25,016 nt of DNA from Phellopilus nigrolimitatus (lineage: Eukaryota > Basidiomycota > Agaricomycetes > Hymenochaetales > Hymenochaetaceae): contig JAJOHG010000373.1 in assembly GCA_021029095.1 (NCBI GenBank), forward strand, positions 1-25,016. The letters are read 5' to 3'. Shown one piece after another: positions 1 to 7,953 of the stretch. How positions within the stretch are numbered: position 1 is the stretch's first letter; the number at the start of each line of letters is the position of its first letter. The translations under genes and the position numbers were made by a program. The notes beneath the pieces are model-generated. The model saw only the letters and a list, made by a program, of their open reading frames with translations, was not told the DNA's origin and searched no databases.

Positions 1-39
1 TAGCCCCGCACCACCCCACCCACGTAGCCCTCGCCCACC

Positions 40-832
40 ATGAACCCAATGACCCCACTTTCTTTCTTCGCGCGCACCCCCAACGCCGAGCGCGACGCGC
101 CCGCGCCGGAGTGCGCGCACGCCAGCCCTCACAAGAGCGCGGACGCGCTAGCGTCAGCGCCACAGACTCAGACTCAGAACCAGAACCAGAACCAAGACGA
201 AGCGCCCGCCGCTGCCGCCGCCGCCGCCGCCACGGACGCGGCGCCCGAGCCCGCGGTGGACGCGGGGGCCGCGAAGGATCGCCGCGCGTACGAGGTCGCG
301 CGCCAGCGCGCGAAGCGCCCGGGCGACCGCCGCAAGGCGCGCGACCAGAAGGCGAAGCGCGGGCCGGCGGCGGAGGCCGCGCCGCACGCGCCGCGCGTGC
401 GCGCGCCGGACGGGGACGTGGACGGGGACGTGCTGGAGGCGGCGGAGGCCGGGAAGACGGGTGTGGATGCGGACGCAGATGCGGGCGTGGGTGCGGCGCC
501 GGTGTCTCCGGCGGACACCGTGCCCGTGCGCCTCGCGGACCTCGTCCGCGACGCCGAGGCGCGCCAGAAGGAAGGTGCGTGCACCGTTTTGCGCGCGCGC
601 ACGCGCGCACAGGACGAACGCGTTTTGCTGATAACAGAATTCAGCGGGCGACTCCGCCTTCGTGCTGGTCCCGGGCGTGCGCGCGGTCGTCCCGCTCGAC
701 GACGGCGACCTTCCGGACGTGCCCGCCGTCGACGACTGGGAGCACGTCGAGTCCTCTGGGTCCGGTGACGAGGGCGAGCACCCTGCGAAGGCGCCGTCCT
801 ACGCCCAGGTCTTGGGAGCCCTCAAGCACTGA
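40..832 (+). CDS. Hypothetical GC-rich, low-complexity protein (2 exons)
   Basis: I do not recognise this protein. The model is exon 40-574 and exon 645-832 (240 aa), joined across a 70-nt intron with donor GTGCGT, a CTGAT branch site and acceptor TTCAG; the junction keeps frame to a TGA at 830-832. The N-terminal half is disordered: a Gln/Asn/Thr run (QTQTQNQNQNQ), an eight-Ala run, then an Arg/Lys/Glu-rich stretch (about residues 81-115, RRAYEVARQRAKRPGDRRKA) that could form a basic helix. The C-terminal exon encodes a more ordered segment (SAFVLVPGVRAVVPLDDGDL) and ends in PSYAQVLGALKH. The ATG at 40 is the first visible start, but only 39 bases precede it, so a longer 5' part outside the window is possible. 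The other long frames here are mirror frames of the very GC-rich exon. Confidence 0.5.
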
Positions 833-1514
833 TGATTCCCGAGCCATCTTCCGAGGAAACGACGCGCGAGACGACTATTTATTGCTCTGACTTGACGGAT
901 GGTGGATATATGTATTCGTGTTGTAACGGCAGGTCTGAACTGTCGCCTGGAAAGCTGGGGAGGATCAACGAACTTATGGTTGCTGTTATATGTATGGAAG
1001 AACGTACCGCATGCACGGATATTTGACTTTTCTTGAGTTATCAATAAATTCACAATAAATTCACAGTAAATTCATCCATATTAATAGACTTATAGGTGGA
1101 AGTTGGGTGTATTGTAGACACGGAAAACGACGCATGCCCGATGAGTTGCTGACGAACACAACCTGCACTCTGGAAAAAAAAATTGAATATCGACGTTCAA
1201 ACAAGTAAAACACAGGATAGTAAATGCAAAACTGTTATACACACGAGCACCCTTTTGAAACGCCCTCAAGCCAGGGCAGAAAACAGGGATTGAACAACGA
1301 GGCCGAGAGCCCATCAGTCGCGATCGTTAAATCCTCGGCCCGTTGGCCGTTGCTCGTCTTCCCTAGCCGTCCCTCGCCGCCGTTGCAACTCAACTTCTGC
1401 CTCTTCAACCGGAAGACCTTATCCTAATCCCATTCACGAGACAAATCGCACAGCACAATAAGACCAGGCCGGGCACGATTCGGCAGCCCTCGTCTTCATC
1501 TTCGTTTTCTCTTT
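833..1514. other. Convergent intergenic spacer
   Basis: This spacer lies between the 3' ends of the hypothetical gene (+) and NOP10 (-). It is AT-richer than the flanking exons and contains AATAAA-type motifs around 1044-1060 that could serve as polyadenylation signals for the left gene. Short ORFs here have no recognisable content. A GGCCGAG/CTCGGCC stem around 1300-1345 does not resolve into a tRNA. Confidence 0.6.
1042..1074. repeat. Three tandem 11-bp AT-rich units
   Basis: Three head-to-tail copies of an 11-bp unit (CAATAAATTCA, CAATAAATTCA, CAGTAAATTCA) lie 210 bp downstream of the first gene's stop. The first two are identical and each carries AATAAA, so the array may double as a poly(A) signal region. 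Confidence 0.7.
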
Positions 1515-1830
1515 TTACATCGGCTTGCACGGGAGCAGCGTGAGCAGCGTGCCGTAGCGCTTTTTGATCGTCACGCGGTGCCGCGAGAACTTGTCATCCG
1601 GCGAGAAGCGCGCTAAAATGTCATCCTCGCTCGTCAGACGAATCTTTTGCGTATTGCTCTGCAGCACGCACCGGGATGCGCAGACTTGGTGATCTTGCCC
1701 TCGTCTGTTATTTTCTGCAAGGCAAGAAGTCTTTTTAGTACATACAAACACTGAGCGTATGATGATCAGAACGTACTTTGAGAGTGTAGATCCTGTTTCC
1801 AGCATCGTCGAACGTGTACATCAGATGCAT
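1515..1830 (-). CDS. NOP10: H/ACA ribonucleoprotein subunit NOP10
   Basis: NOP10 is a core protein of box H/ACA snoRNPs, which pseudouridylate rRNA and process pre-rRNA in the nucleolus. The three exons (minus strand order) are 1777-1830, 1672-1714 and 1515-1612, giving 64 aa, the usual size for this family. The introns are 62 and 59 nt with donors GTACGT and GTGCGT. The spliced product starts [18 protein letters not shown] and continues with the family signature [18 protein letters not shown] and VTIKKRYG; the HPA-R junction is restored exactly by the second splice. Reading through the introns gives a misleading 96-aa ORF that hides the N-terminus. The gene is divergent from the DUF2156-type gene that begins at 2076. 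I am very sure of the identity. Confidence 0.95.
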
Positions 1831-2075
1831 GGCGGGCAACTTGTGGTCTACAGACGAGCGAGTCGCTGGGCAGAAACTTTTACAAGGGAAAGTGTCACGT
1901 GCATCTGTGCTTAGTCATAAGCACGACGCCTCGGAAGAGATTTAGGGTACACGGACTGACATCATAGTACGCACATCCATGACGCACCCCTTTGCACCAT
2001 CCACTCGCTTAATTGGCCTTTTTATAAAGACTTCAAAAATGTAATGACATATCCTAGATCACTCATACCTCGACC
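1831..2075. promoter_or_regulatory. Divergent promoter of NOP10 and DUF2156-type paralogue A
   Basis: These 245 bp separate the NOP10 start (-) from the paralogue A start (+). On the A side there is a TATA box (TATAAA, 2023-2028), 48 bp before the ATG at 2076. A 29-bp block at 1956-1984 recurs with one mismatch upstream of the inverted paralogue B (9183-9211, opposite strand). Both copies also share the string ATAAAGACTT at the TATA box. No TATA is evident on the NOP10 side. Confidence 0.7.
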
Positions 2076-3481
2076 ATGGTGACCAAACCAGAGTCCCCGC
2101 CTCACCAGACAGCACCCGCCACCAACGGCAGCTCGACGATTAATGGCAACTCCTCATCGCCCGACTCATCGTCCGACTCCGTCTTATCCACCCCGCCACA
2201 CCAGACAGCACCCGCCGCCAATGGCAGCTCGACCTCCAACGGCAGCTTGACGGTTAATGGCAACTCCTCATCGTCCGACTCATCGTTCGACTCCGTCTCA
2301 TCCACCCCGCCACACCAGACAGCACCCGCCACCAATGGCAGCTCGACCGCCAACGGCAGTTCGATCGTCAACGGCAACTCGACGGTGAATGGCAACTCCT
2401 CATCGCCCGACTCGTCGTCCGACTCCGTCTCATCCATGCCGTCTCTCGAGGACCTCATCGTCAAGTACGGCGACTCATCCAACACCACCTGGGTCGAGGA
2501 GAAGTTCGACGTGTGGCGTCACCCGCCCACCGGCGCCGCCGTCGGCTACGCCCTCGCTTCTGACAACGGCCACAAATACTGCATCATCTGGGGCAACCCG
2601 CTCTGCGCGCCCGAGCACCTTTCCGCCGCCGTAGACGCCTTCCTCGCGTGGGTGCAGACGCAGCACCGCAGCCCTGTCTGGGTCTGCGTCGACCGCGCGG
2701 TCGAGGGCCTGCTCGCGGAGGAGCGCGGCTGGCGCGCGGTCATGTGCATCCAGGAGGACGCGCTTGACCCTACGCAGGCGGTGCCAGAACGGCACAAGGA
2801 GGTGCGCAAGCACATTCGTGGCGCACAGCGCGCGGGGTGCACCGTCGTCGAGGAGCCCGGCGAGCCGCCCGACGACGTCAAGCGCGAGATCGACGCGCTC
2901 GTCGTGGACTGGAAGGCGCACCGGAGCGGCACGCAGGTACGCACGACGAACATCGAGCCGTGGCACGACTGCGGGAACCGCAAGTATTTCTACGCGCGCG
3001 ACGCGCAGGGCAAGGTAGCGTGCCGCGCATATATCCACCTATTTGTTTTCGCTGACCGCGTTCCTTTTTTATTTATTTTTTATTTCATCTTTCGCAGGTC
3101 ATCGGCTTCCTCTTCATTTCCAAGGTCGCAAAGGGGTGGTCAATCAAAGACTGCCTCCAGGAGCGCTCGGCGCCGAAGAACCTCACCGAGTGGCTCATCG
3201 TGTCCGCGATACACTGGCTTTCCGACGCGGGCGAGCACCGTCTCACGTTCGGGCCGACACCCGCGCCCGCGCTGGAGGCGCCGGACAACGTGAAGATGTC
3301 GTCGAACAGCATCCGCTTCCTGAGCAAGACGTACGGCGGGATCCAAAAGGCGCTCCTCGGGAACAAGCGCGAGTTCCGGCGCAAGTTCGAGGTCGACGGC
3401 GAACCGCTCTTCGTGTGTTATCCCCCGCATGGGCTCGGCGTACATGGGATATCGGCGCTGATGCATGTGTTGACAGATTAG
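2076..3481 (+). CDS. DUF2156-type (phosphatidylglycerol lysyltransferase C-terminal-like) GNAT-fold protein, paralogue A
   Basis: Two exons, 2076-3014 and 3098-3481, encode 440 aa; the 83-nt intron (GTAGCG...TTTCGCAG) falls between codons. Residues 1 to about 120 are a Ser/Asn/Thr/Pro-rich, apparently disordered leader built from three tandem units. From about residue 120 the protein resembles fungal proteins annotated as phosphatidylglycerol lysyltransferase C-terminal domain (DUF2156), a double-GNAT fold. Motifs include KYCIIWGNPLCAPEH, WVCVDRAVEGLLAEERGW, the basic KEVRKHIRGAQRAG, HRLTFGPTPAPALEAPDN, FRRKFEVDGEPLFVCYPPHG and a C-terminal GISALMHVLTD. In bacteria such domains move aminoacyl groups from tRNA to lipids; some fungal relatives aminoacylate ergosterol. 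Activity here is inference. The start has a good context (CGACCATGG) and matches paralogue B's N-terminus. An inverted paralogue lies at 7954-9077. Confidence 0.75.
2101..2436 (+). repeat. In-frame tandem repeats in the paralogue A leader
   Basis: Three imperfect units begin near 2101, 2197 and 2311 (about 96, 114 and 126 bp, all multiples of 3). Each encodes HQTAPA(T/A)NGSS, then NG/NS/ST-rich sub-repeats, then a Ser/Asp run (PDSSSDSVSS). Unit length grows by adding 18-bp STxNGN-type modules. Paralogue B has only one unit at the same place. Confidence 0.85.
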
Positions 3482-4161
3482 AGGGACTTTTGTATTTTTT
3501 GTTTTCTTTCTCTTTGCTTTTGGACGCTATGTAGCGGGTTGGTCGACGTTAATCATATTCAATTCATACCCGGCCCGAGTCCCGTTCGTACTTTTGCTGT
3601 GTTGTACATATAGCTTGTATTGGATGCACGCAGAAACTAGACGCAATTCAAAAACGCGATCCAAAATCATTAATCGTGATTCAACCAGAGATCCAGACAA
3701 GGGTCCATGTTTACGTCACTCTTTTTTCTACAATTCCCTACATGTACTGCGAGATTGTATAAACGCGTTCTTTAAAATTCATTGAAAAGTGCTCCTAGTG
3801 TCAATTTTTGCCAGTGTGACATGCATATGAAAGATTACGATTCACAATTTAAAAGGGAAGGATCCGGCGGAGGGAAGGGATCGACTAGACTACTTCATAA
3901 GAAAGTAACAAAAAGTATACAAAATAGTCAGCAAAAAGAGTGGATCGCGACACGATCCAGACAAGTTAATCGACTCCAGTCTCTGGATCGACCCATGGAT
4001 CGATCGAGCTTTCGTTGGATCGCCATATCTAACCACGTTAGACAGAATTGCTGTAGCTGATATCGGACGAATACATGTATCGGCAAAAATAAAGTACACT
4101 CAAAAACAAGATAGCATTCACCTCTACTATACGACAAGAAAATTGTCACTTTGCCTACACT
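3482..4161. other. AT-rich spacer between convergent genes
   Basis: This spacer lies between the 3' ends of paralogue A (+) and the GNAT-ankyrin gene (-). The first ~80 bp match the 3' flank of paralogue B (AGAGGGACTTT, GTATTTT, GGTCGACG), so the duplicated unit extends past the stop codon. No credible ORF or RNA gene is seen; a cluster of TGGATCG words sits at 3941-4022. Confidence 0.55.
3941..4022. repeat. Cluster of five TGGATCG words in both orientations
   Basis: TGGATCG occurs at 3941-3947, 3984-3990, 3996-4002 and 4016-4022, and its reverse complement CGATCCA at 3953-3959. Two of these create a perfect 9-bp inverted repeat (CGATCCAGA at 3953-3961, TCTGGATCG at 3982-3990) that could form a stem with a 20-nt loop. 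Function is unknown. Confidence 0.6.
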
Positions 4162-5481
4162 TCAGAGTCCTTCACTGAGCTCGACACACACACGCATGTA
4201 CTCATCATAAGTCAGCCTCGTTCCGGCTGGAAGAGGAACCAGTCCGAGGCCATCCTCCCAGTCCAACTTCTCCCGAATCTCCCACTCAACCTTCAACCAG
4301 TTGTCTTCATACCCCTTCAGGTGGCGGAAACTCCCCTCATTTTCGCAGAAGAATCTACGTTCCATCTCGCATACCTCCAGCGGGGTCATCATCTCATTAT
4401 TGTCCCGCCGCCTCAGGTCTGCAAACATCGCCGGATCATCCGCAGCGAGCAACTCCTGTACTGCGCGCAGAGCACCCATGCCCGCCGCGACATGCAGCGG
4501 TGTCATCCCCTTCCTGTCCTGCGCGTGCAACGTGGCGGGGTTAGTTGCCTCGTTCCGGACGAACAAAAGCATGCTTGAATTGGCCTCGTCGACCTCGGCC
4601 AGACTTGCCCTAGGGTTGATATACGAGTACGCCATAGTATCCTCCACCTCAAATCGGCCGGGATGACAATAATGCTTTACGGGCTGGCCCTCGATTGTTG
4701 GCGGTGGAGTCCAATCCCTGTCGCAATCGTCAGAAGCCGCAAGCTGGCGTGAGGGGTGCGTTTTATAAGTCGCGTAGCCGAAGAAAGTGGTGCGTCCAAT
4801 ACGACGGAACCCATTCTTTTTTATACATGCAGAATCATACGGTTTAAAACAGTTAGCACCGATTTATATATTCCTAATAAAAGAGAGAGAAAAAAACACA
4901 CCTTACGGAAAAAATGTATGTTGTTGGCTGTCACATTGTTCCGTTCGCTTACAGAAGAGGGGTGTGCATTCGGCGCGGGCCAGCACATAAGATAAGGAAC
5001 TTCCTTTTCTTTTTTGATCAGCTGCTGAAGTGTCCATGAACCAACGCCCTGCCTTCGAAACTGATTACAGAATATAAGATAGACAGCAAAGGATGTGAGA
5101 TCGACTTACCTCAGGCCTAACCTCCAGATCAAGAACATACAAGAACTCCTCTTGCCACTCTTGAATGTAAAGCTCCCTTCTCCACACACCTGAGCCACGA
5201 TGGTAGTCATTATGGATCAACCATGGCTTCACGTCGCCGAACCTGTCGAAGACGTCGAGCGAAATGCGGACCAATTCGTCCGACTTGTAGTCCATAGCTT
5301 GCATAAAGCTGCCGTGGTCCCCTCCATACCGTTTAACAAACACAGCAGTGAGCTGCGCAACGGGTACAGTGTGTCCTGGATAGGTGACAGTAAAGGCGAC
5401 GTCTCTGAAATATTCTGGGAGTTCATGGTCTGTTTTTACGGAGATTTCATACTTGAGCTTGGAGAGGTCAAGGGAGGCCAT
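4162..5481 (-). CDS. GNAT N-acetyltransferase domain fused to ankyrin repeats
   Basis: Three exons (minus order 5110-5481, 4902-5060, 4162-4815) encode 394 aa, all splices between codons. The N-terminal half looks like a GNAT acetyltransferase: strand LYVLDLEVRPE leads into motif A, FRRQGVGSWTLQQL (residues 125-138, the R-x-x-G-x-G acetyl-CoA loop), and a motif-B-like NNIHFFRKNGFRRIGRTTFF spans intron 2. The C-terminal half carries a clear ankyrin repeat (GMTPLHVAAGMGALRAVQEL, about residues 280-300) and a degenerate second one (EMMTPLEVCEMERR, about 319-332). I infer a protein acetyltransferase using ankyrin repeats for partner binding; the substrate is unknown. I chose the ATG at 5481 (MASLDLSKL) over an in-frame ATG at 5502 because its context (AGTCATGGCC) is better. 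Intron 2 (86 nt) needs an unusual AAG acceptor. The gene lies between the two inverted DUF2156-type paralogues. Confidence 0.75.
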
Positions 5482-6463
5482 GACTGTCGATAACATCAGC
5501 AAAACGTGAACTTACTCTTAAAATGTCTTATTTGATTTGTGCAAGGCGTTGCAAGTCGGTTTAACCGAGTAAGTATGCAAGGAGCTAATGCATGTCTCGT
5601 TTTATAAGTGCTTAGCCTGCTTACCGCCGCTCAGCGCCCGTATTTCAAGTTCGTAAGACATAAATAAGGGCATGTAAGCGTTCTAGTGCATGTCTATTCG
5701 GCCAAGCTGAAAATGGTTTTGCTGATTAAGAGAGGGTCCAATGTACGTCGACTCCCCAATTTCGACGCAAATGAACGACATCGAAGTTCTCTTGCTATCA
5801 ATTCAAGGGCAAATAGCATTCCGAGGCTGCACTTGGACACTGCGGGCGCCAAATAGAGCACAAGGTCAGTCGGTCAGCTTTCATTGACATTTGCTTCGGC
5901 TTACGTGCACAACGTTCGGTCCCGACGCGCATCGCACGTCCACTAGCCACCCATCGACTGCTCCTCAACAGCATGTGCTCAAATATGCCACCCCCGCCCC
6001 TCCCGACGTAACAAGTCATTCACAGAGACGCCCCCGGCCATCATACATGAGGTAGATCGCTTCTCTAATAAATCGTATTCAAGAACTCGGAGAATTTCAA
6101 GCCGTATCTGGTGAGTGCTCCCCACCCTTAGACTTTGATGTGAAGCTGGCATGATTTTTTTTTTCTCAAAAGCACGAAGGGAGACATGGACACGGACGAC
6201 AATTGTCGCCAGAGCACCGAGGAGTACCAGAAGATGAGCAGTAAACAAACATGCCAGCTGCAGAATAAGACCAGTGCGCGCGATTGCCTGCCGTCACCTC
6301 CGCTCTGCGTGCGACGTTCGCGTAGTGTGATCGCAACACCACTCCGCTCGGAGGCTGAGGTTCGAGCAGCGGCAGTTTGTCGCTCCCGTAGCTTCAAGTT
6401 CAGCGTCTCCGTGGTCTGGATAGATAATTCTTCTGTATGTTGTTCTGTATGTTTTTGTATGTA
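5482..6463. other. Gene-poor region upstream of the GNAT-ankyrin gene
   Basis: Nothing here is recognisable as a gene. A TATAAA on the minus strand (5601-5606) is 120 bp upstream of the GNAT-ankyrin start and could be its TATA box. Minus-strand frames around 5979-6589 include short hydrophobic stretches but no recognisable family, no good start context and no supporting splice pattern. Decayed coding sequence is possible. Confidence 0.4.
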
Positions 6464-7171
6464 CAGTCGAACTTCCCATAATGAATCCTTCTCATAATGC
6501 ATAACCTCCCGAAATGCATAGACCAAAGGTTCCACCAAGTTGGTAGTTAGAAAATACCTATAAGATAATGCATAAAAATAATAATGCATATTGCATATGC
6601 AAATGGGAAAATTTACTTACGATATGCAGTATGCGAGGTCATTTCACTTGTGATTTGCTTTGCGTTTTACACCTGTATGGTCTCAAAACGTCTCCGTCTC
6701 TGTCAACAACATTTTGCACATTGATGCAGAGAACATTATGGAGTAATGGACCGACCGGAAATCATAGAGCAGGCCCGTATCAACATGGTCGATGGGCTGG
6801 TTGATGAACTGCTGGTAATGTCGCCACCTATTGCATGCCAAGTTATAACAGACCTGGAGGCTCGGTGTGTACTATTGCGAGCCCGAGATTTAACAGGCTC
6901 GCAGCTGTCTTCACAAGCTCAGACGGAAGTTACAGATGGATCGGGTGGCCAATTTGAAGCAGCCAGGTATCAGCCAATTCTTTTTGGCATAGGAAATCCT
7001 TAAAATCAATTTATATTCACTTTTCATTGTTATGCCTTCTGCTATCTTACTACACTTTTAACCGATGTTTTAATTACGTACTAGTTTGTGGGTTTCTCTT
7101 ACTGCATAACCTCTGAAAATGCATAGCCCGACCCTTCCACCGAACCCTATGCAGTATGGGAAGTTTGACTG
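6464..7171. mobile_element. 708-bp TA-flanked inverted-repeat element (Tc1/mariner-pogo type, non-autonomous)
   Basis: The ends form a 17-bp terminal inverted repeat with one mismatch: CAGTCGAACTTCCCATA at 6464-6480 and TATGGGAAGTTTGACTG at 7155-7171. Both ends abut TA (6462-6463 and 7172-7173), the target duplication of Tc1/mariner/pogo transposons, and a CAGTCAAACTTCCC-like end suits pogo/Fot-type elements. Just inside each end is a 39-bp direct repeat (6498-6536 and 7103-7141, 31/39 identical by eye) with the words TGCATAACCT and AAATGCATAG; further ATGCAT words cluster at 6565-6600. An 85-aa frame at 6746-7003 (MDRPEIIEQARINMVDGLV...) is not recognisable as a transposase and lacks a visible DDE domain, so I call the element non-autonomous. 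Confidence 0.75.
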
Positions 7172-7182
7172 TACAGATGTGC

Positions 7183-7292
7183 GTAGAAATTGACGAACCT
7201 CGTAAGCGATTGGCGCTTCCAAAAAAGGAATATAAAGGGTTTTCTTCTTTATTTGGGAGCGATGATCGCTTACGTGGTTCGTTATTTTCTAC
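7183..7292. mobile_element. 110-bp foldback palindrome, probable miniature inverted-repeat element
   Basis: The arms 7183-7210 and 7265-7292 are inverted copies with 25 of 28 positions matching; the core is CGTAAGCGAT / ATCGCTTACG. The interior continues the symmetry imperfectly (CGCTTCCAAAAAAGGAA against TTCTTTATTTGGGAGCG), so nearly the whole segment folds on itself. TA dinucleotides at 7184-7185 and 7290-7291 could be a target duplication, which would make the element about 104 bp. It begins 11 bp after the end of the 708-bp element. A DNA-level hairpin or small-RNA precursor is an alternative reading. Confidence 0.6.
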
Positions 7293-7563
7293 ATCCACAT
7301 GAAGGATAAAACTCTTTCCCCCATACGTGATTTATTTAAAAAATTGCGAGTGCACAACAAAATGATGCTGGCATACAGGCTGTAGAAATACGAGAGATTG
7401 CAAAAGCGTACACAGCAGTGTATGGGAAGAACGAGCATTGAAGGAGAGTTTTTCATCGCGAGCAAGATTTTAAAGAACCCTATAAAGAACCCTACACTTG
7501 ATTGTCTATGTGGCTGCTTACACGCGCTTACGAGGAATTACGGTATGAAATTCTACAAAATCA

Positions 7564-7753
7564 AAAGAGAGTAGCACGAGTCCATACATCTAGTATACAC
7601 ATCATAAGACGATCCAGATCCAGCGAACGTGCAGGCGTACTCAAAACAACTAAAAAAGCGACAAAACCGGTGAACAAGCAAATGAGAACGAGAACGAGAG
7701 CACGGTATCCAATCAGTCCAAAATACAGTATTTATTGGGGTTCCTTCCCACTC
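7564..7753 (+). repeat. Left copy of a ~190-bp direct repeat flanking paralogue B
   Basis: This segment matches 9303-9495 in the same orientation. Shared words include ACGAGTCCAT, CAGATCCA, CGTGCAGG, AAATGAGAAC, AGAACGAGAACGAGAG, GTATCCAA, CAGTCCAAA and CTTCCCACTC. The right copy lies directly downstream of the CorA-type gene's stop, so the left copy may derive from that 3' flank. The flanking stretches 7293-7563 and 7754-7953 contain no gene I recognise. Confidence 0.75.
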
Positions 7754-7953
7754 GTTACACCGTTCAAACATCATCTTCATTTTGTGTTTGTAAGCAGTGC
7801 AGTCTCTACGTGTGGACCAGTCCGATACTCCCTACAGCACAACAAAAGTACGGGATTCAAGTTCTGCAAATATAAGGTATTAAGGAGGGTATCGGATATT
7901 ATTACGGCGTCGACCGAGCTCTTGACGCCCGCAAAACAAAATACAAAGTCCCT

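Noticed and set aside
154..602. Several long minus-strand frames over the first gene
   Set aside because: The region is extremely GC-rich, which removes stops in all frames; only the plus-strand model has a clean intron and a sensible C-terminus. The choice is still less certain than elsewhere.
1285..1350. Possible tRNA or structured RNA around the GGCCGAG/CTCGGCC stem
   Set aside because: No complete A and B boxes and no cloverleaf could be drawn; only one stem is present.
2475..3038. 187-codon antisense frame over paralogue A
   Set aside because: Same GC-driven shadow as over paralogue B; no motifs of its own.
5979..6589. Minus-strand frames with hydrophobic stretches (LLVLLGALATIVVRVHVSL and a neighbouring frame)
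   Set aside because: The two frames overlap, have no recognisable family or splice support, and the right part enters the transposon.
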